DNA of 64,000 nucleotides from Halomonas huangheensis (GCF_001431725.1 NZ_CP013106.1:1984001-2048000), one strand, 5' to 3'; shown: positions 45,401 through 54,140, numbered from the stretch's first letter. Program-made: numbers and translations. Notes: generated from the sequence alone by a model not told the origin.

Positions 45401-47816
45401 TATTCTGGTGTCAATATCGGTTGAGTTGCTGACACCTCTGTACGATGGAGAGGCACGCGCAGGGACAATTCCCCGTCCTGTCACTGACTTCGGTTCTGCC
45501 GGAGCTCTATCGGTCGGTGCGCGAGACCTGCAGTTGGAGGTCTTCATCAACGGCAGTTCGACTGATCTGGTTGCCGTCTTTCGTCACAGCGTCGATGGGA
45601 GTCTTGCGATCTCCCCTGATCAGTTGCGTAACGTGGGTATCTACCCAGCAGACGAGGCCATCCAGTCGAATGGGCTTGTCGATATCGCACAGCTTCCGGG
45701 GGTCTCCGCCGATTATCGCGAGACCAGTCAAAGTATCCACTTTACCGTTGAGTTCGCTGCGTTGTCCGAGCGGGTCATAGAAGGGCGCGGAGGTGTTCGC
45801 GATGGTGCCGCTGGAACTGATGCGCAAAGTAGTCTTGGCGCACTGATGAACTACACCCTGTATACCAGCACCGGTGGCGATGACATGGATGACATCTGGG
45901 GCTTTGAAGGTGTCTCGGGGTGGTTCGAAGGGCGCATCTTCAGTCCAGTTGGTGTGTTCACGAATTCATATGTCGTCAGCGTTTCGCCGAACGAACGTTA
46001 CGACTCGACGCGCCTTGATACCACCTGGTCCTATTCGAATCCTGAATGGCTGACATCGTTCCGAGCCGGAGATGTCATCACGGGAGGTCTGAGCTGGACT
46101 CGCCCAACCCGGCTTGGTGGCCTGCAGGTCCAACGCAATTTCGGGCTGAGGCCGGACCTGGTGACCATGCCATTGCCGGATCTTTCCGGATCTGCAGCGG
46201 TTCCTTCCACTGTCGATATCTACGTCAACAATGCACGCCGGGTTTCCGAGGAGATTCCGGCGGGTCCGTTTCAGGTCACTAACCTGCCGGTCGTCACGGG
46301 AAGTGGGACGGCTCGTGTGGTGGTACGCGACGCGCTGGGGCGCGAGACGAGCTCGGAGACTCCCTTCTTCGCTTCATCCGATCTGCTCGCGTCAGGGCTT
46401 TGGGATTACTCGGCTGAAGCCGGCTTTGCACGTCGCTTCTATGGGGTCGAATCCAACGACTACGACGGCAGTTTCATGGGCTCTGGCACGCTTCGCTACG
46501 GAATCTCCGACCAGTTGACGCTGGAAGGCCATACCGAAGTAGGTGGCGGGCTCATCAATGGTGGTGCCGGCACAGTGTTTGGATTGGGGCCGATGGGCGT
46601 GGGCTCTCTGGCGGGGGCTGCGAGCAGCTTCGATGGTCAGACCGGCTATCAGCTTGCAGGAAGTGTGGAGTTCGAAGTGGGGGACATGCACGTCTTTACA
46701 CGAACGCAGCGCACGTTCGGGAGTTACAACGACATCGCCGGCGTAACGGCCGAGGCAGCCCAGTCGACATGGCCGGACGATGGAGTTTTTACCGCGGCTC
46801 CTCCGCGTAAGCTCGACCAGGCATCGATCTCGGCTCCTTTGCAGTTCGATCCTTCAACGGTCAATTTGAGCTACACCCATCTCGAGACGGTTGAACACGA
46901 TCGCTCTGAAATTCTGGGGCTGTCCTTCACTCGCCCAGTCGGCAGAGCATCCATCTTCGCCAGTGCTTTCACCGACCTGGAAGATGACGATGCGTTCGGT
47001 GCATTCGTGGGTATTTCGATTCCCCTCGGTGACGACCTCTATACGTCGGCCAGTGTTTCCTCCGACTCCGATGGAACATCCGTTACGACGGACCTCGTGA
47101 AGACAGAGAATGCGGAGATCGGCGGTGTTGGCTGGCGCCTTCGAGACACTGAAGGAGCGGTTACCAACCGAACGGCGGCGATCAGTTACCGACCGTCTTT
47201 TGCCCGTATTGAAGCTGGCGTCGAGCAGTTTGACGATCTTTATCGCGCAACGGCTCAGGTTGATGGTGCTGTGGTCTTTGCCAGTCAGGATGTTTTTCTG
47301 GCTAACCGTATCGATGATGCCTTTACCATCGTTGACACCGGTGTTCCCGGTGTTGGGGTGCAGTATGAAAACCGTCCAGTGGGGCATACCAACCCAGAGG
47401 GAAAGCTTCTGTTGCCTGATCTACGTTCCTACGAACCCAACCAGATCACGATTGATCCGACAAACCTTCCTGTTGATGCGACGGTAGGTGGTACTCGCAT
47501 CGTAACGGTTCCGGCTGATCGCAGCGGCACCGTTGTCGACTTCGACGTAGTTACCGATGCCAAGGCCGCGCTCGTCACCCTGAGAAACGAGGCAGGCGAG
47601 TACCTGCAAGCGGGAACGGTCGGTAGCGTAGAGGGTGCATCAAGCAGCTTTGTCATCGGTTACGACGGTCAGGCTTTTATCACCGGGCTTGACTCGCGAA
47701 ATCGCATCACGGTGGACCTCCGTGGTCGTGGGCGTTGCTCCGCTGAATTCGGTTATGAGCCGCGAGAAGGAGAACAAGTCACTATCCCCAATGTGGTCTG
47801 CCACCCGGTTGAGTGA
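45372..47816 (+). CDS. Outer-membrane usher of Csu-type pilus (CsuD-like)
   Basis: An 814-residue usher of the archaic type. Its N-terminal domain (LQLEVFINGSSTDLVAVFRHSVDG), GRIFSPVGVFTNSYVVS, the barrel segment SFRAGDVITGGLSWTRPTRLGGLQVQRNFG and the plug-region DIYVNNARRVSEEIPAGPFQVTNLPVV match that group. The ATG at 45372 has AGGAAG upstream and overlaps the chaperone gene. It differs from the FimD-type usher at 17426. Confidence 0.9.
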   Translation: MRPHVSVAASILVSISVELLTPLYDGEARAGTIPRPVTDFGSAGALSVGARDLQLEVFINGSSTDLVAVFRHSVDGSLAISPDQLRNVGIYPADEAIQSNGLVDIAQLPGVSADYRETSQSIHFTVEFAALSERVIEGRGGVRDGAAGTDAQSSLGALMNYTLYTSTGGDDMDDIWGFEGVSGWFEGRIFSPVGVFTNSYVVSVSPNERYDSTRLDTTWSYSNPEWLTSFRAGDVITGGLSWTRPTRLGGLQVQRNFGLRPDLVTMPLPDLSGSAAVPSTVDIYVNNARRVSEEIPAGPFQVTNLPVVTGSGTARVVVRDALGRETSSETPFFASSDLLASGLWDYSAEAGFARRFYGVESNDYDGSFMGSGTLRYGISDQLTLEGHTEVGGGLINGGAGTVFGLGPMGVGSLAGAASSFDGQTGYQLAGSVEFEVGDMHVFTRTQRTFGSYNDIAGVTAEAAQSTWPDDGVFTAAPPRKLDQASISAPLQFDPSTVNLSYTHLETVEHDRSEILGLSFTRPVGRASIFASAFTDLEDDDAFGAFVGISIPLGDDLYTSASVSSDSDGTSVTTDLVKTENAEIGGVGWRLRDTEGAVTNRTAAISYRPSFARIEAGVEQFDDLYRATAQVDGAVVFASQDVFLANRIDDAFTIVDTGVPGVGVQYENRPVGHTNPEGKLLLPDLRSYEPNQITIDPTNLPVDATVGGTRIVTVPADRSGTVVDFDVVTDAKAALVTLRNEAGEYLQAGTVGSVEGASSSFVIGYDGQAFITGLDSRNRITVDLRGRGRCSAEFGYEPREGEQVTIPNVVCHPVE

Positions 47817-47824
47817 GAAATCGC

Positions 47825-48778
47825 ATGCTGCGCCTCATACTGATCCTGTTGACACTTATCTTCCTGCAGCCGCTATCGGCGGTTGCACAGGTACTTAACA
47901 ATTGCTCCTTCAGCGTAACCAATGTCAACTTCGGTACTGTCAATACGCTGGCGGGTGGCGTCGTTGACACCACAGGAACCGTCAATGTCACCTGCAACTC
48001 TACGTTGGGTGCGACGTTCCGTGTCTGTCTCAACCTGAATGCCGGGGTGGGGGGAGCCACCTCCGGCATCCGTCATATGACTGGCCCCGGAGGTAGCCGC
48101 CTGGACTACCGGTTATACAAGGACGCCGCGCGTGCAACACCCTGGGGCTCACGTACGCTGACAACTCTCGGGACGCCGGTAGCCCTGCAGCTATCGGTAC
48201 CGATCCTGGGGTCCGTATCCACCACTCGGACGATCTATGCACGGGTTGCCGGGAATCAGCAGGCCGCTCCGCCTGGCACCTATACATCGACGTTCTCAGG
48301 AGGCCAGGTTGAGTTCAATTGGCGCGCAAGTGGGACGACGGATTGCAATGCTCTGACGCGGAACCCCACCCGTCCGAGTTTCAATGTGCAGGCAATCGTC
48401 GCTCCGAATTGCAATGTTACCGCGCAAGACATCAATTTCGGTGATCACGGAGTGCTGGACACTGAGGTGAGCGCGACTGGGGCTATCAGCGTGAATTGCA
48501 CCTCTGGCACGACCTACAATATCGGCTTGAATAACGGACTCAATGGTGACGGACCGACACAGCGACGTATGTCGTTGGGTGACCAGGCGATTACCTATGG
48601 GCTTTATCGGGATGCCGCTCACAGCCAGCCATGGGGCAACACCATTGGCAGTGATACGGTGAGCGGTGCAGGTGTTGGTGGAGAGCAGAACTTGAGCGTA
48701 TACGGCCGCGTACCTGCACAGATGACCCCTTCACCGGGGACATATAGCGACACTGTTGTGGTCACCGTTACCTATTGA
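47825..48778 (+). CDS. Two-domain SCPU tip protein (CsuE-like adhesin)
   Basis: A 317-residue exported protein with two SCPU domains. The first (about residues 22-165) has paired cysteines and a GGQVEFNW end; the second (about 190-317) begins APNCNVTAQDINFGDHGVLDT and ends DTVVVTVTY, very like the major subunit. Two-domain SCPU proteins form the adhesive tip of Csu pili. A GTG four codons upstream overlapping the usher stop could also be the start. Confidence 0.84.
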   Translation: MLRLILILLTLIFLQPLSAVAQVLNNCSFSVTNVNFGTVNTLAGGVVDTTGTVNVTCNSTLGATFRVCLNLNAGVGGATSGIRHMTGPGGSRLDYRLYKDAARATPWGSRTLTTLGTPVALQLSVPILGSVSTTRTIYARVAGNQQAAPPGTYTSTFSGGQVEFNWRASGTTDCNALTRNPTRPSFNVQAIVAPNCNVTAQDINFGDHGVLDTEVSATGAISVNCTSGTTYNIGLNNGLNGDGPTQRRMSLGDQAITYGLYRDAAHSQPWGNTIGSDTVSGAGVGGEQNLSVYGRVPAQMTPSPGTYSDTVVVTVTY

Positions 48779-48971
48779 TGATGCTGACAGTGGAAAGGGG
48801 CCATGTTATGGAAAACAGGTACCCAGCAATATCTGTCATCAATGCTGTATTGATCCAGATACCCCGTTCAAGACATCCCTTTTTATACCCTGAATTCTGG
48901 CCATCTTCTCTGCGCGAAGTGTGTCGTCGGACTGGGGCATGGTCCTATTGCAGCTCCAGCTATAGCGGATA

Positions 48972-49615
48972 GTAAGCGCTCCACAAACCGCATCTTATGC
49001 AGCTGAATAGTGTTCGTCAGACTGGTGTCACTTGATTTCAAGGAGAACACCATGACCGAGCTGACCTCGACACAGGCCTTCTGGCTGGGCCATCTGTTCC
49101 ATGCCTCCTCGCGGCAGCTGCCGCTGAGCGGGTATGCCGAAGAGCGCTCTGGGCAAGGCCCTCCACTATCTGGCAGGCCAGTGGGAAAGGCTGACGCGTT
49201 TTCTTGAGGATGGTCTGATCCCACTGGACAATAATCCGGAGGAAAATGCCATCCGCCCGTTCGTGGTGGGTCGCAAGAACTGGCTGTTCAGCTAGACGCC
49301 GAGAGGCGCTCATGCCAGTGCTGCCCTCTACAGTCTGGTGGAAACAGCCAAGGTCAACGGCCTGTCCCCCTACGAGTATCTGCAGTTCGTGTTCGAGACC
49401 CTGCCAACCCTCGGCGAGGATGACGACCTCGGCACGCTGCTTCCCTGGCGCTGGAAAGACACTCTACCGGTCTGACTCGTGGGGTTGCTGGACCGTTTAC
49501 CGACCAGTGAGGCGGCGCTGAACGCCCTGCTGCCTTGGAATGTCCCTCTTGAGAGCACCTCAAAAGATACGCCTGCCTACGAATAGGGCAAGTACGTCGT
49601 TTTAACGGCGCTTAC
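48972..49615 (+). mobile_element. Internally deleted IS66-family element, copy 1
   Basis: The element keeps the start of an IS66 tnpA-like gene (MTELTSTQAFWLGHL at 49052). This runs directly into the end of a tnpC-like transposase in another frame (ALHYLAGQWERLTRFLEDG, DNNPEENAIRPFVVGRKNWLFS). So most of tnpA, all of tnpB and most of tnpC are deleted. There is an in-frame TAG after LFS and a TGA after the WKDTLPV end. A second transposase tail in the same frame (LNALLPWN, stop at 49586) follows, and then a typical right end (GGCAAGTACGTCG...GCGCTTAC, 49587-49615). The left end starts GTAAGCGC at 48972. It cannot code for an active transposase. The 190 bp before it (48779-48971) show no supported gene. 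Confidence 0.8.
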
Positions 49616-49664
49616 GCTGAAGGCACGCCACTCATACCAATAATGCACGAAAGTTTAAGGTTAA

Positions 49665-49817
49665 GCACTTAATACTCACAAGAAGGATGTGATAAAATGG
49701 TCAGCTGTGGGGGAAACAAATTGGGAGATTGCAGAAATATTAAGCTGTAGCGAATCGACTGTTAACTTTCATTTTAATAACGTCAGGAGAAGGTTTAGCG
49801 TTATCGTCAGGAAATAA
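49665..49817 (+). pseudogene. LuxR-family quorum-sensing regulator remnant (C-terminal helix-turn-helix only)
   Basis: Translation gives about 50 residues aligned with the DNA-binding domain of LuxR-type autoinducer regulators: KKDVIKWSAVGETNWEIAEIL, then SESTVNFHFNNVRRRF and a stop at 49815-49817. The frame is closed upstream by a stop at 49662-49664. The autoinducer-binding domain that should precede is missing, replaced by the IS66 remnant 50 bp away. It is most likely a decayed regulator of the neighbouring module. A short leaderless product cannot be excluded but has no start. Confidence 0.75.
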
Positions 49818-49848
49818 TAAAAGCAATACAGGGGAATATGGTTTCGGT

Positions 49849-49878
49849 CTGACTTGAAAGGCTAGCCTTTCAAGTCAG
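49849..49878. terminator. Palindromic hairpin at the end of the hydrolase gene
   Basis: A perfect 13-bp stem (CTGACTTGAAAGG and complement) around CTAG. It overlaps the hydrolase stop codon at 49870-49872 and follows the LuxR remnant by 31 bp. There is no long T-run on either strand. Confidence 0.55.
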
Positions 49879-50697
49879 AAAATCAGATATGCAATTAGTT
49901 ACTAGTTCTTTTGCTGATAGATCCGATCTCAGTTTAGACAGAATGTGGTGATCGCAACCTGGAATTATCAATTTTTTCAGTTTGGCGTTTGTGGCAGACT
50001 CTATACCTTCGATTACCTCCGCGGGAATTGGACTGTATAGCGCGCTCCCATCGCAAGAGGAGATTAAACCAACCGAACTTCCTTCGCACTTCTCGTAATC
50101 CATTGCTCGAAGCCCGTCATGCTCTCCAATAATCAAGAGCACACGGCCTGTGAAGCTCCTAAGAAATTCATATGAGGAAGAATTCAAGAAGCTGTAAGGC
50201 TGTGTGATTGCAGTTTTGAATTCTTTCCCAAATGGACGGCTATAGGCTTCTTCACTGTAGATTGCGGGACATACAAGGATCAGCTTTTCAAAAGTGTGGC
50301 GATGGCGCTCTGCTAACTTCAGCGCTATCGCTCCTCCCAAGCTATAACCTAGAAGCGTGTTGATATTAGGTTTGAATATGCCAGCTAGGTGCTGTGCTTC
50401 TGAAAGGTTGCGATGAAGTGAGGACTGCTCTCCCATTAAATTTTGGTCTGTATGGTGACCGGATAAATCGAAGCTCGCGCTATGTATATTTCTTTGGGTC
50501 AAAAGGTTATGTAACAAGTGATCAAGAGATTCTAAATTTGAACGGGCGCCGTGTATCGCCAATAGAGTGGGGTTGGATGTTTTGCGAGTGTAGACCCTAT
50601 ACCTGATAGCACGATCATGCGGGCCAATGCAGGATTTGGTAATCACGAAGTTTTCAAGCATAGGATGTTGTGTCAACGCTCGCTGCCTATAGTTCAT
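49870..50697 (-). CDS. Alpha/beta-hydrolase
   Basis: A 275-residue alpha/beta-hydrolase. The oxyanion region is LLAIHGARSN, the nucleophile elbow GYSLGG (serine near 119), the acid in IGEHDGL and the histidine in GCDHHIL. No signal peptide is seen. The ATG at 50697 overlaps the exporter stop by 11 bases, suggesting coupling; other start codons are possible because none has a clear ribosome site. It is the third gene of the oxygenase, exporter, hydrolase run. It is AT-rich compared with the first 43 kb. The substrate is unknown; it could release or modify the product of the oxygenase. Confidence 0.78.
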   Translation of the reverse strand: MNYRQRALTQHPMLENFVITKSCIGPHDRAIRYRVYTRKTSNPTLLAIHGARSNLESLDHLLHNLLTQRNIHSASFDLSGHHTDQNLMGEQSSLHRNLSEAQHLAGIFKPNINTLLGYSLGGAIALKLAERHRHTFEKLILVCPAIYSEEAYSRPFGKEFKTAITQPYSFLNSSSYEFLRSFTGRVLLIIGEHDGLRAMDYEKCEGSSVGLISSCDGSALYSPIPAEVIEGIESATNAKLKKLIIPGCDHHILSKLRSDLSAKELVTNCISDFLT

Positions 50698-51487
50698 TTG
50701 GTTTGGCGCAGTACTGTACGAACGCAGCATGCCATGGATTTTCCGGAGCGCTGAGCAATTTTATTGCCAAGAAGCAGCAAACTACGATGAGCATAGGCTT
50801 AATTAAGCGAGGCCCAACAACTAGAGCGCAACGTGCGCCAAGCTGAGCGCCTAGAAATGCACCGATTGCCATGCTGAGAGCGATTGGCCACAAAATCACC
50901 CCCTTTGTCATGAAAACTGTAAGTGACCCTAAATTGCATGATACGTTTGCAAGCTTTGTGAAACTCATGGCGCGCAACATGGCCATCCCACAAAGCATCG
51001 TAAGAGTGGCCATGAAGAAAGAGCCTACGCCGGGACCAAAAACTCCATCATAAAAGCCGAGTAATGGTGCAATGGAAAAGGAAAAAGCAAGAATGCTAAT
51101 GCGTTGCTTTCTATCTAAGTCACTAACCTTCGGTGCTAGACTAAAATATAGCGCCACTAGGATTAGCATCACCGGAACAGCCGCTTGAAGATATGTTTGG
51201 TTGATGCTGCTTACTAGCAGCGCTCCGCTGCCCCCGCCTAAAAAGCTAAATATTGCTAGATACCGGCCCTCTCGCCATTGTATAAGGCCTTTTCTCGCAA
51301 ACGCAACTGTGGCTGAAAATGTACCAGATGCGGCTTGGAATTTATTCGTCGCAATAGCTGTGACTGGGTCGATTCCGGCCAAAAATAAAGCTGGCAAGGT
51401 TATTAGCCCTCCACCTCCAGCAATTGCGTCAAAAAATCCGGCGAAGAAAGCGACGCATCCTAATATTGTGACTAATTCTAAATTCAT
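50687..51487 (-). CDS. TauE/SafE-family membrane exporter
   Basis: A 266-residue membrane protein with about eight segments and the TauE/SafE repeat: AGFFDAIAGGGGLITLPALFLAGIDP in the first half and GFYDGVFGPGVGSFFM in the second. The family moves sulfite, sulfoacetate or other organic anions outward. The ATG at 51487 is the better start. It lies 62 bp after the oxygenase gene. The presence of a TauD/TfdA-fold oxygenase next to it could point to sulfonate use, but the oxygenase is not TauD itself (see that entry). Confidence 0.82.
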   Translation of the reverse strand: MNLELVTILGCVAFFAGFFDAIAGGGGLITLPALFLAGIDPVTAIATNKFQAASGTFSATVAFARKGLIQWREGRYLAIFSFLGGGSGALLVSSINQTYLQAAVPVMLILVALYFSLAPKVSDLDRKQRISILAFSFSIAPLLGFYDGVFGPGVGSFFMATLTMLCGMAMLRAMSFTKLANVSCNLGSLTVFMTKGVILWPIALSMAIGAFLGAQLGARCALVVGPRLIKPMLIVVCCFLAIKLLSAPENPWHAAFVQYCAKPNEL

Positions 51488-51549
51488 CACACACAACCCC
51501 AGTAATAAATGTAATGCATCAGGTGAAAATTTAAAATTATAAATATAAG

Positions 51550-52659
51550 CTAACCTTTAACTATCATTGGTGATTCGTTCAAAACGATTGGGGCCGCTTT
51601 CATGCAGTAACCGAACAGCCTTACGAGAAGTCGTCGATTATCTTTGATAACATCGCGACAATGCAGGCTTCGGTAGTTGTTTATTAGGACAGCAGTATTC
51701 TGATTTAAGACGATTTTTTCGTGTTGGGCAGAACCCATCGCCGATATAAATTTGGAGTAAGAATCTCTGATCATAATGGGTGCGTCCTCAACTACCGAGA
51801 AACGATAGGAGTTATATCGTATGGCGAAACCGTTGCTCGCACTGTAGTCAAGAATAGATACGCCATTGCCATCTTCTCCTTTTTCATCAACAAATGAGTC
51901 GCTACGTGTAAACTTAAAACTTTTTGATGTTAATGCAAGTGCATTGATTGCGCCAATGCTTTGAAGGACTGAATCGATGGGAATAATAGTCGTAGGTTCT
52001 TTCAATGGATTCCACAGCGCGCTAAGAATCAATGTTGATGGCGCGGGGGAGTGACCATTTTCGGAGTTGAAAGAGCACCAGTAGGGTGCTTCGGTATGCG
52101 GCCCTAGTTCAAGACCTGAATGCGAGCTTAGCTCAATATCAGCGGGTTCACGTTCCAAGCTTTCTGATCCCCCCCCCTTATAATTGGCTACAACTCTGAC
52201 TATTTTTCCTTCGTTATCTATGTCGTATGCGAAGGCTCTGTTACGAACAACCTCAAGTAGGATTTGACTTCTTGATGCCAAATATAACACGTCCGAACTA
52301 ATTTCAGCTTTCTCCAGTGGCTCGAGAAGAGAAGGAGGCTGAGAGTTATTGACGTTTTGCATCCCATCAAATACTAAGTATGAAAGCAGCCCTTCAGCAT
52401 AAGCGTCTATTAGGTCTCCCTGTCCTGGCGTCATCATCTGACGCAACTCGAGTGCCGAAGCCTTAGCAATGATATCCGCACCTTGCTTCTGAGGCCCGCC
52501 AGCAGCTGCCATCAATAGGCTATGGTTGTGGAGGCTGCTTGACTGGGCCATCGATAAGGTTACGGTTGGAGTCCCGCTTTCCTGACTGTGAGTGTAGACA
52601 GTTTTGCTGGCGATCATCGAACCAGGCGTTCTTTCTACTGAATCCGCTGAAATTTCCAT
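51550..52659 (-). CDS. Fe(II)/2-oxoglutarate-dependent oxygenase, clavaminate synthase-like (TauD/TfdA superfamily)
   Basis: A 369-residue protein with the metal triad of the clavaminate synthase/AsnO branch: H188-x-E190 in ELGPHTEAPYW and the distal H333 in NNYRSLHCRD. The 2-oxoglutarate-binding arginine follows in RRLLVRLFGY. True TauD uses H-x-D, so the H-x-E favours hydroxylation of an amino acid or a peptide-like substrate. The first about 60 residues are serine/threonine-rich with no known domain. The ATG has AGGAAC upstream. It begins a three-gene run with a TauE-type exporter and a hydrolase, between two IS66 remnants. The product is unknown. Confidence 0.78.
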   Translation of the reverse strand: MEISADSVERTPGSMIASKTVYTHSQESGTPTVTLSMAQSSSLHNHSLLMAAAGGPQKQGADIIAKASALELRQMMTPGQGDLIDAYAEGLLSYLVFDGMQNVNNSQPPSLLEPLEKAEISSDVLYLASRSQILLEVVRNRAFAYDIDNEGKIVRVVANYKGGGSESLEREPADIELSSHSGLELGPHTEAPYWCSFNSENGHSPAPSTLILSALWNPLKEPTTIIPIDSVLQSIGAINALALTSKSFKFTRSDSFVDEKGEDGNGVSILDYSASNGFAIRYNSYRFSVVEDAPIMIRDSYSKFISAMGSAQHEKIVLNQNTAVLINNYRSLHCRDVIKDNRRLLVRLFGYCMKAAPIVLNESPMIVKG

Positions 52660-52786
52660 TTAAAGTTCCTATCCAATTTTATATCAGGATCCGTCGAGGT
52701 ATTCGCCTCATGCGGGCTCAACCATCACATGATAGAGGGAGAGGCGCACTGCCAATATCTATCAGTTCTGTTAGAGCGCACCATAA

Positions 52787-52845
52787 GTAAGTGCTTATGC
52801 AGAAGAAAAAAAACATTAACTCTGCACAACCGCATGATTTTAATG
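52787..52845. repeat. 60-bp repeat, copy A (GTAAGTGCTTATGCAG start)
   Basis: Shares GTAAGTGCTTATGCAGAA, ACATTAACT and ACCGCATGATTTTAATG in the same order with the segment at 53153-53209. GTAAG(T/C)GC is also the left end of IS66 remnant copy 1, so this may be an orphan element end. Confidence 0.6.
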
Positions 52846-53152
52846 ACATGCTGTGCACGAAAACTTGCGCGCAGGCACTTAAGTCGCCTTTATCAACCAA
52901 CATTGATACAGATGTTTTCCGAGCTTCTATCAATCCTCTGAAAAATCGGAATTTTATAAAATGATTGCAACAAGATATAGAAAGAAAGGTTAGTTGCGTT
53001 CCGAAGTTCAGTCCACATATATTTCAACTCGCCTACTACTTCGGCACAAAAAATAATACATAACCCACTGCAATAAAATTTAGCAAAAAAAAGAATTAGC
53101 AATTAATGATATAAGTCTTCAAAATCAAAAAAGAAAAAACAACAAATGGATA

Positions 53153-53209
53153 GTAAGTGCTTATGCAGAAAAACATACATTAACTTTTCATAACCGCATG
53201 ATTTTAATG
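53153..53209. repeat. 60-bp repeat, copy B, adjoining IS66 remnant copy 2
   Basis: Same blocks as copy A, ending six bases before the shared IS66 remnant sequence begins at 53215. The preceding GGATAGTAAG also occurs at the left end of copy 1 (48967-48976). This suggests that copy 1 lost this segment. Confidence 0.6.
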
Positions 53210-53214
53210 TAATT

Positions 53215-53752
53215 GCTCCACAAACCGCATCTTATGCAGCTGAATAGTGTCCGTCAGACTGGTGTCACTTGATTTCAAGGAGAACACCATGACCGAGCTG
53301 ACCTCGACACAGGCCTTCTGGCTGGGCCATCTGTTCCATGCCTCCTCGCGGCAGCTGCCGCTGAGCGGGTATGCCGAAGAGCGCTCTGGGCAAGGCCCTC
53401 CACTATCTGGCAGGCCAGTGGGAAAGGCTGACGCGTTTTCTTGAGGATGGTCTGATCCCACTGGACAATAATCCGGAGGAAAATGCCATCCGCCCGTTCG
53501 TGGTGGGTCGCAAGAACTGGCTGTTCAGCTAGACGCCGAGAGGCGCTCATGCCAGTGCTGCCCTCTACAGTCTGGTGGAAACAGCCAAGGTCAACGGCCT
53601 GTCACCCTACGAGTGTCTGCAGTTCGTGTTCGAGACCCTGCCAACCCTTGGCGAGGAGGACGACCTCGGCACGCTGCTTCCCTGGCGCTGGAAAGACACT
53701 CTACCGATCTGACTCACGTCGCAACAGGTGGGGTTGCTGGACCGTTTACCGC
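53215..53752 (+). mobile_element. Internally deleted IS66-family element, copy 2, right end lost
   Basis: Nearly identical to 48978-49502: the same tnpA/tnpC fusion point and the same in-frame TAG after KNWLFS, with only a few base changes. It carries 12 extra bases (ACGTCGCAACAG) after the WKDTLPI stop. It ends at GGACCGTTTACCG, where Rhs sequence begins. The second transposase tail and right inverted end of copy 1 are missing. Confidence 0.8.
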
Positions 53753-54140
53753 GGATACAGGTTCTCGCCACCCATCAGCCCGATGGGATCCTGGGTAATG
53801 AAGCGTCCTATCTCGGGATCATAGTAGCGGTGGCGGTTGTAGTGAAGTTCCGTTTCCGTATCATGATACTGCCCTTGGAAGCAGAAGGGGTTGTCGGTGG
53901 TGATATTGTCGCTGCTACCATCATTGGCCTTGCGTAGCTGGCCCCAGACGCTGTAGTGGCCAACCCAGGCGAGGTTGCCATCGCTGTCGGTGACTTCCAG
54001 TGGGGTACCGAGGTGGTCGGCCTGGAAGTAGTAGAGCGTTGGTTCGCTCAGGCGATAGTCGGTGTACAGCACCGTGCCGCTGCCGGTCGCCTGAAGCACG
54101 GTTTCGTAGCGGGCTTCCAGTTTGGCCGCCGGTGCGAGGC
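53746..54140 (-). pseudogene. Rhs core remnant 1 (no toxin; cut by IS66 remnant)
   Basis: Encodes the Rhs core end from PAAKLEARYE through [15 protein letters not shown] and [18 protein letters not shown] to GGENLYP. It then stops at the IS66 remnant, so the usual [11 protein letters not shown] and the toxin are lost. It has substitutions (FCFQGQYHDTETELHY) against the intact copies, showing decay. Upstream, the match ends near 54140. It was presumably once a displaced cassette with its own toxin and immunity gene. Confidence 0.8.

Larger units (their letters stand above)
52660..53214. other. AT-rich intergenic region with a duplicated 60-bp end sequence
   Basis: About 555 bp without a supported gene, very AT-rich around 52950-53210. 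It holds the two related 57-59-bp segments listed separately. The short open frames (52539-52790, 52729-52941, 52893-53102) show no family features. The promoter of the oxygenase operon is expected near 52660-52780. Confidence 0.5.

Noticed and set aside
49665..49817. A functional LuxR solo
   Set aside because: Only the DNA-binding domain remains, the frame is closed upstream by a stop, and no start or ribosome site exists.
51550..52659. Taurine dioxygenase TauD
   Set aside because: The metal motif is H-x-E rather than H-x-D, the length is about 90 residues longer, and there is no taurine transport gene nearby.
48972..53752. An intact composite transposon
   Set aside because: Both flanking elements lack a working transposase, one lacks its right end, and the 8-bp flanks of copy 1 do not match.
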